Below, piece after piece: positions 1 to 11,612 of a stretch of 64,000 nucleotides of DNA. Origin of the DNA: Macrotrachela quadricornifera (taxonomy: Eukaryota > Rotifera > Eurotatoria > Philodinida > Philodinidae); contig JAJEKB010001447.1 in NCBI GenBank assembly GCA_022393335.1, positions 170,435 through 234,434 of the forward strand, given 5' to 3'. Numbering within the stretch: the stretch's first letter is position 1; each line of letters begins with the position of its first letter. The translations under genes and the position numbers were made by a program. The notes under the pieces are model-generated. The model had not been told where the DNA came from and did no database searches. It was given only the letters and a program-made list of their open reading frames with translations.

Positions 1-2
1 TA

Positions 3-970
3 ATATTTGAGAAAGACCATTTAAATTAATATCAGTTGTGGAATATTATATAACACCTGAAAATGGTGTTGTCCAACGACTATTATTTCCATTACTTGAT
101 CCACCACTATTTGTATTTGAATATGTTACTAATAATGATGGAGGTAGATAACGAATATTCAATGGAGATCATTGACATAATGGTTGACCTGATGTTTGAT
201 GTATTATCATACTATAGGGATTTTTATGTTGCTGTTCTTATTGATGCATTTGAAGAAGTTCTTAGAAATTTCTTTATACATTTGAATGAATAATTGATAA
301 TCAATGCACGAACATTTTCCACAACTGGTTCAATATGATTTATTGCAAAATAATCATGACGATTTATATCTGATGGTGATACATCATTTGAATATTATTC
401 TTTCACTTAATGATCTTTATCCTATATTAATACTACTAACGTCTGATGATGATGATGAGACTGAATCACTATTTGTTGTTGACAATAATCATATTCAATA
501 ATAATATTTATTTCATATATGTTGACCGTTTGACTTTAAATGGTCGATAATGATTATTTATTTGACCAAAATGAAGTTTAATTATTTATTGCAATATGAA
601 ATAAATCTTCAAATCAGTTTAATTTTCTATTGTTATTTAATGAACACTTTTCTAAACAATGTTCAAACATCTAATTAACTATCATCAAATCATTGTGGAT
701 TCTTTCTAATTTATCAAATAAACGCATTTCTTCATCAGGTTATAACTCACTTAATGATGATAAATATACTTTCTAAAATAAAAAAATTAAATGATAAATT
801 AATCTTATTGAACATTTACATAGAAAATAAAGCGATCATCGAAAGCTTCCCTCACATAAACTTCATTTAAAGCTTGTTAAGATTGTTTATATGCTTTTAG
901 TTCTATCATAATCATGTTCAAGAGAAATTAATTGATCTAAATTGGATAAAAAGTTTAATTGATTTTTGAC
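3..970 (-). pseudogene. Decayed unidentified protein-coding gene
   Basis: The minus strand reads as protein-like stretches interrupted by stops and frameshifts. From its 5' side the pieces include VKNQLNFLSNLDQLISLEHD (about 970-911), then after a frame change LNEVYVREAFDDRFIFYVNV (about 874-815), then PDEEMRLFDKLERIHNDL with stops before and after (about 745-690), a Ser/Asp run (about 480-430), HDYFAINHIEPVVENVRAL (about 365-308), and a Gln/Asn/Ser-rich tail (about 265-3) with at least two in-frame stops. Codon texture matches the intact genes elsewhere in the window. I do not recognise the family. It runs off the left edge. The two plus-strand open frames here are its mirror image. Confidence 0.55.
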
Positions 971-1525
971 AATATTCAAGACAAAATGTATGTGTACATA
1001 ATCAAAATTTGGGTTAATTAAATTAACAAACATTTTAATTCTTATTTATTATCATCATTTATCAAAATAAAATAATGATTCTTTATTTTCCTCTTTTAAA
1101 ATTTTGTTTGTTATTTATTCCATTATTGATTATTAGTTAACATTGTTATATTATCTATGATTTTGTTAACAATAAGATAAACATTTTTTTTTACCAACAG
1201 AAAGAGAAAAATGATTCAAACAACAAGTAATCATCTTATACAAATAATGTATGGAATCTCTTCTATTTAACTATATGTTAATTAATTTTTATTTTTTATA
1301 GAAATTTTATTTAAAACAAAATATTTATTTTGGATGAGCGACATCTCTCTATTAACGTAATGCAACAAACGATTAATGGAAATTGATTCAAATAAACAAA
1401 TAAACTTTCAAATTCATTTATCATTAAGATGTGTTATGTTTCGCCTTATATGAAAAGTGCAGCAGTACGTTTAGTAAAACTTATCTTATTCATGGAATCC
1501 GTTCATATTACTTAAGAGAAGAATA
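971..1525. other. AT-rich intergenic stretch, nothing recognised
   Basis: Low-complexity A+T sequence with stops in all frames. The decayed gene could extend a little into it, but I see no coherent reading. Confidence 0.5.
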
Positions 1526-2201
1526 CAGTGAAACCTGTCTAATATGAACACTCCCAGGACCGTTGAAAAACGTTCAGTATAACGGAATGTTCATAAAGAA
1601 GAGGGTTAAGTAAATATTGGTTAAAGGAGCAGTTTAATCATTTGTTAATAGCGTTTAACTAGATTTAATTATTTTATTTAAGTATATAAGTTTTAAGACC
1701 TGACTTTTTCAAATGCACTATTTTGAGTATGATGTACAATTCCTGACTAAATACGTTTAAAAAAATCCAGAATAGATCTTTGCTTCACAATATTTCAGTT
1801 TAAATAAAAAAAACTAAATATGATATTCACAGCAGTTTTGTACTTTATTTTCTCTAAATTAAATATTACTGCTTTAAATAATGGAGTTCTGGATGTTGAG
1901 TTGTTGATAATAATTTAAAAGATGAATCATTTGAATTGATTCTGACAATGAGGGTGGTTGTTCAACATCTTTTTTTATTGTCTCTGTTTCTATGTATTCA
2001 TTGAATTAAGTTACATAACCAATCAGTTCATTGATTATCATATCTCTATCGCCCCAATAGTATTATTTTCTTAAGTAGCGACACTTATAGAGTTCACATT
2101 GATATGGTTAATGTTTACGGACGGGACCAAAAATATGCGTTCACATTCAGAATCACGAGGTGTTCATAAAGGAGGGGTGTTCACTAATAGAGATTTCACA
2201 G
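1526..2201 (-). mobile_element. Tigger/pogo-type DNA transposon, internally deleted
   Basis: The left end reads CAGTGAAACCTGTCTAATA and the right end, on the complement, CTGTGAAATCTCTATTAGTG. The ends are inverted and both flanked by TA, the pogo/Tigger target duplication. Both arms carry the GAACAC motif just inside the end. On the minus strand at about 2060-1880 a decayed reading has the features of a Tigger transposase C-terminus: an ELIG block, then EYIETET, then PPSLSES and a leucine-rich tail, with an in-frame stop in between. At 676 bp it lacks the DDE core and cannot move by itself. Family assignment rests on the ends, the TA target and this C-terminal motif. Confidence 0.75.
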
Positions 2202-2203
2202 TA

Positions 2204-2887
2204 TTTATATACATTATATATATATAAGGAAATTCTGCTGGTTTATTGTTATTCCAAATCATTTTTTGTTGACAATCAATTATCGCGAACGATTAGTTTT
2301 ATTCGTCCCATGTCACCACTTTCTTCGACAACTGTGCCGCAGTTGCATGTAACTGCGCCGCAGTTTTTCGCAATTACGGGTCACAGCGTGATTGCAGTTA
2401 CGCCGCAGTTGAACACATGTGATACTTATTTGGTCATTAATTTGGCTTGTATTTGTGATTATTGCATATCGATTATCTAATAAATCAACGTTAAATTGTA
2501 ATATTTATTCTTACGGGGTACATTTAAATTGTAATTTCACAAAAATTCTATGAGTATTTTTTTTTAGATATCTTACTTTTATTGGTTTGTCGTCGTGGCA
2601 AATGCATTTTTTATTCATGAAGTTTATAAAAAGTTGTCCGATAAGTGTTATGAATCTTGTGAGTTTTTCCTATCTCTTCGTAGTCGATGTTATATCCGCA
2701 TTTCGTTCAGATTTTACTTGACATTGGTGGTATCATGTCGGTTTTAACTATTTTTCGTAAAACTGAAGCTTTCATACAACATGAACCAACACGTACCCAG
2801 GCCAAAAAATCCAGTCGCCTGGATTCCGATACGGATTTAATCGGATTTAATCGGAGCCCGGTGAAAACCGACAGAATCTAATCACAA
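2204..2887. other. Gene-less stretch with a short GC-rich repeat
   Basis: No gene is supported. Around 2335-2415 a short motif GCCGCAGTT occurs three times in slightly different contexts, in otherwise AT-rich DNA. Around 2815-2860 the unit CGGATTTAAT occurs twice in tandem. Open frames here (2160-2480, 2687-2881) have no recognisable domain. Confidence 0.4.
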
Positions 2888-3519
2888 CTTACGAGGGAAG
2901 GGTCCCAACTGTCCAATCGCTTTTGAGCCGAGACTATGTGCATTATGTAGACCCAAATGAGTTATGAATAGCCTGAAAAAAGTTCGAGCCGCTGGCTTAT
3001 TGCTATGGAGATATTGCATTTTTACAGTATTTTTAAAAAAATGCTGTGGTCCCCCTCAGGGGTACCAGAAAAACTGATTTTCGAATTACGACTTGAAACT
3101 TTGGATAGAGATAGACCTCAATGAAAATAGTTTACTGTGACTATTTCAGCTTTTTTCGCCCTTTCTACCTTAGGATACAGTTATGAATAGCTAGTCTCTA
3201 TAAATTGGCAGATTTGATGCCCTTATTTTAAGATAAAAGCAGATGACAAAATCTCAAAAATATTCACAATAAACTATTCTCATTGAGGTCTATCTCTATT
3301 CAAAGTTTCAAGTCGAAATTCGAAAATCAGTCTTTCTGGTATTCCTGAGGGGGACCACGACATTCATTTTTAAAGAATACTGTAAAAGTGCAATATCTCC
3401 GTAATAATATGCTAGCGGCCCGAACTTTTTCCAGACTATTCATAACTCATTTGGGTCTACATAATGCACATAGTCTCGGCTCAAAAGCGATTGGACAGTT
3501 GGGATCCTTCCCTCGTGAG
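2888..3519. mobile_element. Foldback element, CTTACGAGGG family, copy 1
   Basis: A 632-bp imperfect palindrome. The left arm begins CTTACGAGGGAAGGGTCCCA and the right arm ends with its near-complement. The arms match almost to a short centre at about 3180-3240. A second element of nearly the same length and ends lies at 45190-45819. No coding capacity is visible. If the terminal TA is a target site, the true end would be CGAGGGAA and the superfamily Tc1/mariner-like, but the right flank here reads TG, so this is uncertain. Confidence 0.8.
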
Positions 3520-5990
3520 TTATATTAGCTCAAAATCTTTTCTCATTCAAAATAAAATAGATTGTTTGAATAAAAATTTCATCGGTTAAATACTTTATTT
3601 CAATGTGATGTACGATTTTCGAAGTTAAAATATTTAACACATAACATGATTTTTCAGCTATTTTGTTAATAATTTTATTATTTTTCAATGAAATAATAAC
3701 TTTTTCTTATCGTTTACTACACATAATTAATCATACAAACTGTAGAGAAATATGGATTATTTCATGTATGTTTAATTAAGTTTTTATCCATTTTAACGTC
3801 ATTTGGACATCCTTTATTAGAAGTCTAATGAAATTTCACTGAATAAAATATATCTAAACTAATGATTTTAATCACAGTCAATAAATTGCATCCGATATAG
3901 AAGAACTAAACGTTCACAAAGCTGCTTTGAAATAAGATTGTATTTCAATGAAACTGAAAAAATATTTGAGATATATTTGAATGCAATTAGTAGACAAAAT
4001 ATATTTAAGCATGTTAAATGTTTTACAGAAATACTTTGTATAAAAAACCTACGTCTACACATGCTTGGAAATTTTTCTTACCGCATGTCAACGCGTTTCG
4101 TATTAAAAATGCATTTGAATTCGTCGTGAAACCGTTTTTAATACTGTCTGAACGCATTTTGTGCTTACATGGGCATACAGTTATGATTTGTAGCAAATGA
4201 TAACCAATTTCAGTTTTACTATGTAAATCTCATACGAATAGTATTTATCTTCAAAGAATGGTTCTGGTCACCAAATTCAACACATAATACAGTGACTCAG
4301 TATCTCTCTGTTAAAAGCTTCAAACTTTACTTCAGTTCTGATCAGATAACGATACTATCAATATATAAGAAATAACTGATCACTTTCTGTACATCTCATA
4401 TTATCATCTGATGATCATTTTTAGTCCCGGAAAAATGAACTGATCTCAGTTCATTTTATTTTTTTTTAAAAGAATTAGTAATTTGCTCAGTGAAATTAGC
4501 AAAACTGTATTGATTACCATAAATTGCATGTAATATGTTTTATATATCGCTCACAATTTGTCTGAGTAAATTGAACAATACATAAATCGAGAACATGCGT
4601 TGTGGCTGTAAATTCGATAATGTGATATCAGAAAAGCATAAGTTCAGTCTGTGTATGTCGCTAGTCCGTTTGACAGTTACCGCTCAAATGAGCGGAATAA
4701 ATGATAGTAAACAATATAAAAGTGAAAATTGTGATCAATAGAACGGCGATTAGTGATAGCACTTATTTTTATTTTTTTAAATTGAATATTTTTTATTTAT
4801 TTAGCATATGAATAGGCTCTATCAAAAGTTATACATCAAAAGATATAAGAACATTAAGTTTTAGTACGATGCGACTGATTGGATTGTTTGTACTGTAATC
4901 AAAGGTTCTTATGTTAAGTGGAGAAATGCTATTTAATTTAAAAAACTAAACAGAGTTTTACACATTGTTGCGATGGAAACTGCAATAAAATTCTATGTAG
5001 CTAACATATATAAAATAATTAAAAAATTTCTTTCATACGTCTCGATGGCTCAAGTGATTTTAGCATAAAAAAATGTATATAAATCAACTATCAATGCAAC
5101 AACTCCTGTTAACAAACGTTAAAAAAATGGTTCATTAGATCACTAGATATAGTCAACATCTTCCTTAGTTCCCAAAATTAGTCGTTCTCAATTATATATG
5201 ATGAACGAAGTAGAATGACATCATTATGAAACAAGTGTAATACTATGTATTTCAGAAAAAAAATCCTTATATAAAAATCTTTACATAGTCACCAGTTTCT
5301 GTTTTGTGGACATAATTACCCAGAAATGTGGATTGAATTTAGAAATATATTTTGAGGTACCGCAATTTGTGGTAAATGATAATATACCGTTATTAGTGTG
5401 GTTGCAGCTAAAGTTTTCGTAAAATTTTCAGAATATGTTTGAAGAAATTCTCTCTCAAGATTAACTTGTTGTTAATGATGTCAATATAATACTTGAAGTT
5501 TATGTGCTTTCTGTTGTCGTCGTTGTGACTAAACAAATCAATTTCATGAAGATAGTTGGAGGAAAAATAAATCTTTTCAAATGAAAGGATATTTCATCGA
5601 AAATTAAATAATTAAAAGAATGAACATTTAACCCTTTGAGGTTGCGATTATTTCTTTTATAGTCAATTTTTTTTACTATATGAAAATAATTTTCCAATTA
5701 GAGAATTACGAGACAACCACAATCATCAGTAAGTATCGATGATCTTAGACGCCCAGATATCCTAAACGTAAACATTTATACAATTCATATGATTAAACTA
5801 TCAAAAGACAATGTTTTTTATTCTTCGCTCATATCCAATGGGTTCATTATTTCTAATAGATAAAAATTTATTGTACAATGGAGATGTCTTTTGCGTTCTT
5901 AATTACAAAAAAAAAACAGAGAGAAAGTATAAGTGAAAGGTCAAAGCGTCTATGTGGAAAAAGTAACAGAATTTATTATTGAATTTTTTA
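3520..5990. other. AT-rich intergenic region, nothing recognised
   Basis: No frame carries a recognisable domain. The overlapping short frames at 3868-4200 on both strands look like chance. Confidence 0.5.
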
Positions 5991-6272
5991 CTGCCGTTGA
6001 GTAAAAGAAAAAGAAAAGAGTTTATACTCATCACGTTTCTTTCCGTTTATTCTTGATTTGTAGCATAAAACGTGACCACATGGTTGATGGCACTCGTTTT
6101 TCTCTCATTCTTCTACTAACATATGCGCATTACAATTTTTTTCTATTATTACTCTTTTTCTTGTTCGTGGAGTACAATTTCTTATATAAAAAAGAAAGAA
6201 AAAACGCATTTGTTCTCACTCTTATATCATTCTTCTTATCGTTGACACAAAAAATAATCATTACATTTATTA
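5991..6272 (+). promoter_or_regulatory. Conserved upstream region of small-protein gene copy 1
   Basis: This stretch is clearly alignable with 8365-8648 upstream of the second copy. Shared blocks include CACGTTTCTTTC, a following CGTGACC, TCTCTCATTCTT, and TCTTATCGTTGACAC just before the 5'UTR intron. A TATA-like TTATATAAAA lies near 6181. Retention of short blocks in diverged sequence suggests promoter elements, but this could also be residual duplication identity. Confidence 0.5.
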
Positions 6273-6330
6273 GTAAGCTACATGAATGTTTAAGAAAAGT
6301 AATTATTATTGATTTAATTTTAGTTATAAA

Positions 6331-6537
6331 ATGTCTGCAATCAAAGCTGGTATAGAAAAAGCTAAAGAAGCTGTTGAAAGTAAAAAAGCTGCGGATAAAC
6401 TTGAAAAAGCTAACGATCCAAGTATCAAACCAAGCGAACGAATGGATGCTGAATTTGAAGCAAATAAAGCAGCATGTAAAGCTGCTGAACATCATGCAAA
6501 AGCTGAACAGCAAAAAACGAAACATGCTAACAGCTAA
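6331..6537 (+). CDS. Small hydrophilic Ala/Lys/Glu-rich protein, copy 1
   Basis: Encodes 68 residues starting MSAIKAGIEKAKEAV and ending in Lys/His-rich KTKHANS. It is rich in Ala, Lys and Glu, lacks a signal peptide or membrane segment, and should form an amphipathic or largely disordered helix. A nearly identical copy lies at 8707-8913, with most base differences silent. A 5'UTR intron of 51 bp (6273-6323, GTAAGC to TTTTAG) lies just before the start. A polyadenylation signal AATAAA follows near 6600. I know no named family. The composition resembles late-embryogenesis-abundant and other desiccation proteins, but that role is inference. Confidence 0.85.
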   Translation: MSAIKAGIEKAKEAVESKKAADKLEKANDPSIKPSERMDAEFEANKAACKAAEHHAKAEQQKTKHANS

Positions 6538-6609
6538 ACTGTATATTCATTTACTATTTACATGACTTTTTGCATTTTTGTTTGTATATTGTATTGTCAA
6601 TAAAGCAAT

Positions 6610-8364
6610 CAAAACAGCTTTAATTATCAATTAACTGTAACAAATATAACTTTTTAGCTTGAATTTCAAGTCAGTTATAAAAAATAAAACAGAATTTTAG
6701 TATGTTCTGAAAAATCGTTTAAAATGACATTAAATCATAGAGTTCTTCAACAACGAATGTATCACAATAATCAATTATCATTATCTGCAATGTTACAATT
6801 GTGTGAGAAGTCAGAAAGAAACTGCACTTTTCCAAGAACTTTTCAACAACATAGAATATTGAACTTATATTCATTCAAAATTTAAAAATCGTTTTCTGTT
6901 GGTCTTTGTGTCTTCACTTCCTCTAAGTGATACGCATATCAGCTTAGTCTTATAATTTTTAACCGGATTAGAAAGTTATTTTATATCTGAATTTTAGTGG
7001 ATATTAGCGATATCAATAGATAATTTGAATATTTGCAAAAATATTAATTTTTCTTTGATTATAGCGTCTTTTGAAAAATTTTAAAGTAACTCTTCAGAAT
7101 GTATTTTGAAAGAATTTCTAATGATACTTTAGAAAACTATCTATGTCACATGAAGACAAGTTGAAAGGCATATACAAAAATTATGTCTTGATTTATTTTC
7201 AAAAAACTAGATTTTGATCATTCTAAATCTAGGATTTATAATTTTATTTTACAAAGGAGCCTGACTTCACAGTCGATTATTTAAGTTAAACCTTGATAGT
7301 TTCTCTTAAGCATATCGTAATTAAAAATAAAAAAGAATCACCGAACTCTTTTGTCTTTACGAATTAAATTTTCACATACTTTAAACGTGTGTTCGCTACA
7401 GGAACATCTTAAGATACAGAAACTTTTTGAAGGCATGATCAACGAACTCTTTAAATATACATTTCGGATAGCTATTATTAGCTTTTTACTATACTCTATA
7501 GTATAAAAAAAATACTGAGACACTTGTGCAAGGATTTGCGTGCTCAACATACTCGAGTCCAGGAAGAATATGTCATAATTAAAGAATTGAAGAAACAAGA
7601 ACATACTGTCCTAGAAACCTTTAAAAAAAATTTTACTACTCTGATTAAACTTGCGAAAAGTTATAAAAAGCTCAGATATTCTAAGACGGAAATCCTAACT
7701 ATCATTAGTACAATACAGTGTTAACCACTACGAGTTAATGCCACACTATAATTACATTGCTCTGTTCAGCACTATGTCGTGTACTAATTACTCATAGAAA
7801 TAAGGATTTTTATCGAGGTTACCAAAGTATCCTTAACCATTAGTGTGCATACAAGAGAGATTTTGTTATCTCGTTTGTAATGATAATTGAAAAACTATTT
7901 GCAAATAACTGTTAAGATTCGATTGATTTTACCCTTGAAAGATAACAAAAAGTAAAGACGAAGAAGATGAGCTTCTTCATTTACTATAAAAAAAAAGTAA
8001 TATTCTCTTATATAAATACATTATAAGAAGATTTCAAAAGCTTCGATTACATTACCATTGACAATCCTAAGTTTAAGCGTGAGACTTAATACCGTTACAA
8101 GAATTTTTTGTATGTCAAATATATAAATAACTTTTTCTAACAACTAATTAATTCAAATTAATTCATTCTTTTTTTTCGGAAGCATTAATTAGATAGATAA
8201 AAATGTAGAAAGACAAACGATTCATTTTATAACGTCAAAATGATTTATTTAAATTTAGATAAAAATTTCTTTTGCGCACTTTCAAAAATACATTTCTTGT
8301 TGAAAGTATGAGTAATAGATGAAGGACAGATATAGAAACTGTAAGAAAATGCATCATTGATCAC
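6610..8364. other. Spacer between the tandem small-protein genes
   Basis: AT-rich. The longest plus frame (7524-7724) codes a Lys-rich peptide without recognisable features and probably is not a gene. Confidence 0.4.
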
Positions 8365-8648
8365 TTTATTTATGTTGTGCACCAAAGGAAAAATTTGATG
8401 ATGAACACGTTTCTTTCTGCTTATTCAACGTTTGTATTCAAAAAACGTGACCGCGTGATCGATGATACTTGTTTGTCTCTCATTCTTTCACTAGCAACTG
8501 TTTTACAGTTTTTTTTTTCTTTTCTATTATTCCTTTTCTTGTTCGAGTAGTTTAATTTCTGATAAAAAAAAGAAGAAAGAATATAGTTGCTTTCATTTTT
8601 ATTTTATACTTCTTATCGTTGACACCGTCAAAAATCAATAAATTATTT
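8365..8648 (+). promoter_or_regulatory. Conserved upstream region of small-protein gene copy 2
   Basis: Alignable with 5991-6272: it shares CACGTTTCTTTC, CGTGACC, TCTCTCATTCTTT and CTTATCGTTGACAC in the same order and at similar spacing to the 5'UTR intron. Confidence 0.5.
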
Positions 8649-8706
8649 GTAAGGTAGAAGAGTATATAGAGAAAGAAATTATTATTAATTTAATTTTAGT
8701 TATAAA

Positions 8707-8913
8707 ATGTCTGCAATTAAAGCTGGAATAGAAAAAATGATGGAAGCTGTTGAAAGTAAAAAGGCTGCGGATAAACTTGAAAAAGCCAGTGATCCAAATA
8801 TTAAACCAAGCGAACGAATGGATGCTGAGTTTGAAGCAAATAAAGCAGCGGCCAAAGCTGCTGAACATCATGCAAAAGCTGAACAGCAAAAAACGAAACA
8901 TGCCAACAGCTAA
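8707..8913 (+). CDS. Small hydrophilic Ala/Lys/Glu-rich protein, copy 2
   Basis: Encodes 68 residues, differing from copy 1 at only a handful of sites (MME for AKE near residue 11, Ser for Asn, Asn for Ser, Ala for Cys at about residue 50). Length and both ends are conserved. It has the same 51-bp 5'UTR intron (8649-8699) immediately upstream of TTATAAAATG. The downstream sequence is also shared, with an ATAAAAT-type signal near 8980. Conservation of protein over silent sites indicates that both copies are under selection. The loss of the Cys leaves this copy without cysteine. Function is unknown; a stress or desiccation role is only suggested by composition. Confidence 0.85.
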   Translation: MSAIKAGIEKMMEAVESKKAADKLEKASDPNIKPSERMDAEFEANKAAAKAAEHHAKAEQQKTKHANS

Positions 8914-9232
8914 ACTGTATATTCATTTACTCTTTACATGACTTTTTTTTTTATATTTTTTTTTTGTATATTTTATTGTTAATAAAATAATCAAGCTCAA
9001 GTATTAGAAAGATTTCAATTTAACAAGTTATCTTAAATGATGTTGTATTTTTCATCAATTTCACAAATATTAAAACTTCTTTTAATTTATCATTTGACCA
9101 ATAATATATATTCTTAAAAAAATGAAAACAATAACAAAATTAAATCTTGACTAAGGAAGAAAATTACTTTTCAGTTAAAAAATAATATTTCGTTTTCTTT
9201 TGATATAATTAATCATTCTTGGTAAGTGACAT

Positions 9233-9660
9233 ATGGTAAAAAAAGAAAATTTGAAAGTATACTTATTGTATAAAAATGAAGAGTTCAACTTAATCGATAA
9301 GGGATATAAATATGAGAATATTGTTAACGGTTTAATACATATTTTCATGGTATTGCTTCATAAAATCAAGAATACAAAAAATATTGAAAAAAAATACCAG
9401 AAAGCGTTTGACAAAAGCAATGCTCAAGAAATGTTTTGTCTGTATATCAAACGGATTCATATTCTTTTGTATTAGGATAGAACAGCTGATTTAACAGGCG
9501 AAGATGAAAATTACATTCAAATGTACAGACATTTATTACCTGTCGAAGAAAGTGAAGAGATCATATTTTAGCAATAGAAAATCGTCTCAATATGTTGCAG
9601 AATCAGTTCAAATGCGGTAAAATCAATCAAATCGAGTATTTCCAGGAATTTTTTTAGTCA
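9233..9660 (+). pseudogene. Possible coding remnant, unidentified
   Basis: A lysine-rich frame of 80 codons (9233-9475) is followed, beyond a stop, by protein-like pieces in the same region: DLTGEDENYIQMYRHLLPVE (about 9492-9550) and, after a frame change, AIENRLNMLQNQFKCG (about 9573-9620). Both end in stops. Texture is coding-like but no family is recognised; chance is possible. Confidence 0.25.
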
Positions 9661-11034
9661 TGGCTGCTAAATATACGTAGTCATTCATCAATAATTAAAT
9701 AGTAGATAATTCTTGTTTCGATATTTTCTATTCGATATTATGAGACCAAATCCACCCATACTTTCTGAGAAATTTTTTTTTGAAAGATATTTTCTGCCTT
9801 ATATCATTTGTTGCAGTTTAAAGCGTTGATTCTAAATATAACCTTAGTTTTTTTTTGAAATATAAGATGAATGTCAAAAACTGGATTTCTAACCAAAACC
9901 TCGGAGTTTTGAGCATTCTGTCAAATAATCTGGGAAAGGTTTCATGGGTTTTCGGTACTACCATACATAGAATACATGTATAGAGATATCTGATAAAAAT
10001 GCGCACTCGATCAGATCTTATTCCTTTATAATGGTTCACACTATAGGGAACGGTACAACTTCAGATAGGTTTTAGAGTTCGAGATCTTTTGTTGTCTACT
10101 CGACTCTAAATTCATTTTGGATCATTTATTTTCAATACAAAGCTCACTGATGAATCACATACATATGCATTTATTCAAATGATTAGATCTTGGAAAAGGA
10201 TACTTTTGTATATGTCCGCCTAATATCCGACACACAAAATTTTTTTTCTCTTAAATTATCACAAGATGAGAGTGGCATGAATGAGATCGATGTTTACGTT
10301 TGAAATTCGTTGAAAATAAGATTCTTTGATTTTTGTGAAGTTTATGAACGTAACATGCTTACTGTATTAAATCAGACATATTAAAATCTTTCGAGTTGAA
10401 AATGTTATTATCGATGTATCTTAAGGAGTTCTACTTACAATCTAAGTTTCATTGAATTTGAAGAATTTTTTAAAAAACGACTCTGTTTTTATTGTTAATT
10501 AGAAGTGCCTGTGTACAATGACGTATGAATATGACGCATTCTCTATTGCATGTTATATAGCGAAAGAAAATACCGATCTAAATATCTTATGTAAATAAAT
10601 AGAAATTAACTTTAGTCTCCTTATATATGTGGTTATAATTTAATAGTAAATACTACATAAAATGGGACATGCTATACATAGAGACAAAAAGATTAATCAT
10701 TAATTTGTTTTTCAATTGATCTATAGTTCTGTTTACGTATATTACTTTGTTAAATGCGATTAAGATTACCTTTCACTTTTTCATTGAGCATTGCTGAAAC
10801 AATTTTTAACAGAAGATTAGTAGGCAAATCAACTGTTTCTGTTGGAGAGAATGCTTCACTTGGGATATTGGCAAGATGACATCGGATCAATTATTTTTCA
10901 TCATGAAAGTGATTAACATTCGGATGTTTCTACAAACAAACAGGTGGATCAGAAAAGAAGCTATAGAGAAATTTATCTTTTATTTTGAATTGAATTCAAT
11001 TACATGTAGTTGTATCAACGAAACTTTTCTTGCA
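9661..11034. other. Gene-less stretch
   Basis: AT-rich; short open frames on both strands (9818-10039 minus, 10876-11103 plus) have no recognisable domain. The last may overlap the upstream end of the astacin remnant. Confidence 0.4.
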
Positions 11035-11612
11035 TTTTTAGCTAACAAATTTGAAGGTGGCATTGTTCTTTTGTCTCTACTCCCAATACTGGAAGTAAAT
11101 TAGAGAAGACTATTTTTGTTTTTTATTATATTTGTGTCGATTTTTATATTTAAATCAAGCATGGACTGACAAGAATTGGTAGTAGTGTACCGTGGCCAAA
11201 TAGAATTGTTCCATACGAAATTTCATCCAAATATGGTCTGTTTGATCTTCAGTTTTATGATATTTTTTATTGAATTTAGTGTGAAGAAGCAGATGATTTT
11301 ACTTAGCTCTAGTATACATGACTATATAACTCGTAGCTATCAACAATGTACGTTGTGTACAATTTCGACCGAGAACATCATCTGATGTGTATTATATTAC
11401 TTTTAAAAATGGAGCAGGTTATTCATCACCGGTAAATATCACGTGTTAGTTCATGCATTTTTCATACAGCTTTCTTGTCTTCTAGGTCGAACGAAATACT
11501 GGTGCCATAATAACTCGAACTGTTACATTAAAACATCCTGGCTGTATCGTCGATGGAATAATCATGTACGAACTATTGCATACATTAGGTAAGGATAGGA
11601 CATATTGATCTC
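11035..11612 (+). pseudogene. Astacin (M12A) metalloprotease pseudogene
   Basis: Scattered in-order blocks of an astacin catalytic domain are visible. A possible propeptide piece, NKFEGGIVL, lies at about 11044. The N-terminal block WPNRIVPYEISSKYG is at about 11192-11236. The block CVQFRPRTSSDVYYITFKNG starts at about 11357. The sequence then continues AGYSSP, an intron from about 11431 to 11486 (GTAAAT to TTCTAG), then HPGCIVDGIIMYELLHTLG at about 11537-11592. Astacins are secreted zinc endopeptidases with HExxHxxGxxH. Here the first His is Tyr (YELLH), and stops and frame changes lie between blocks. The downstream half, with the third zinc His, is not found after the donor-like GGTAAGG. 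The protease is non-functional. Confidence 0.8.

Noticed and set aside
63..501. Plus-strand open frames of 76 and 65 codons
   Set aside because: They are the mirror image of the decayed minus-strand gene, which has better protein texture.
6130..6525. 131-codon minus frame over the small-protein gene
   Set aside because: Phe/Ser-rich shadow of the plus-strand coding sequence and its T-rich upstream region; the shorter frame over the second copy is likewise a shadow.
7524..7724. Lys-rich 66-codon plus frame between tandem genes
   Set aside because: No domain, no duplicate partner and ordinary AT-rich context.
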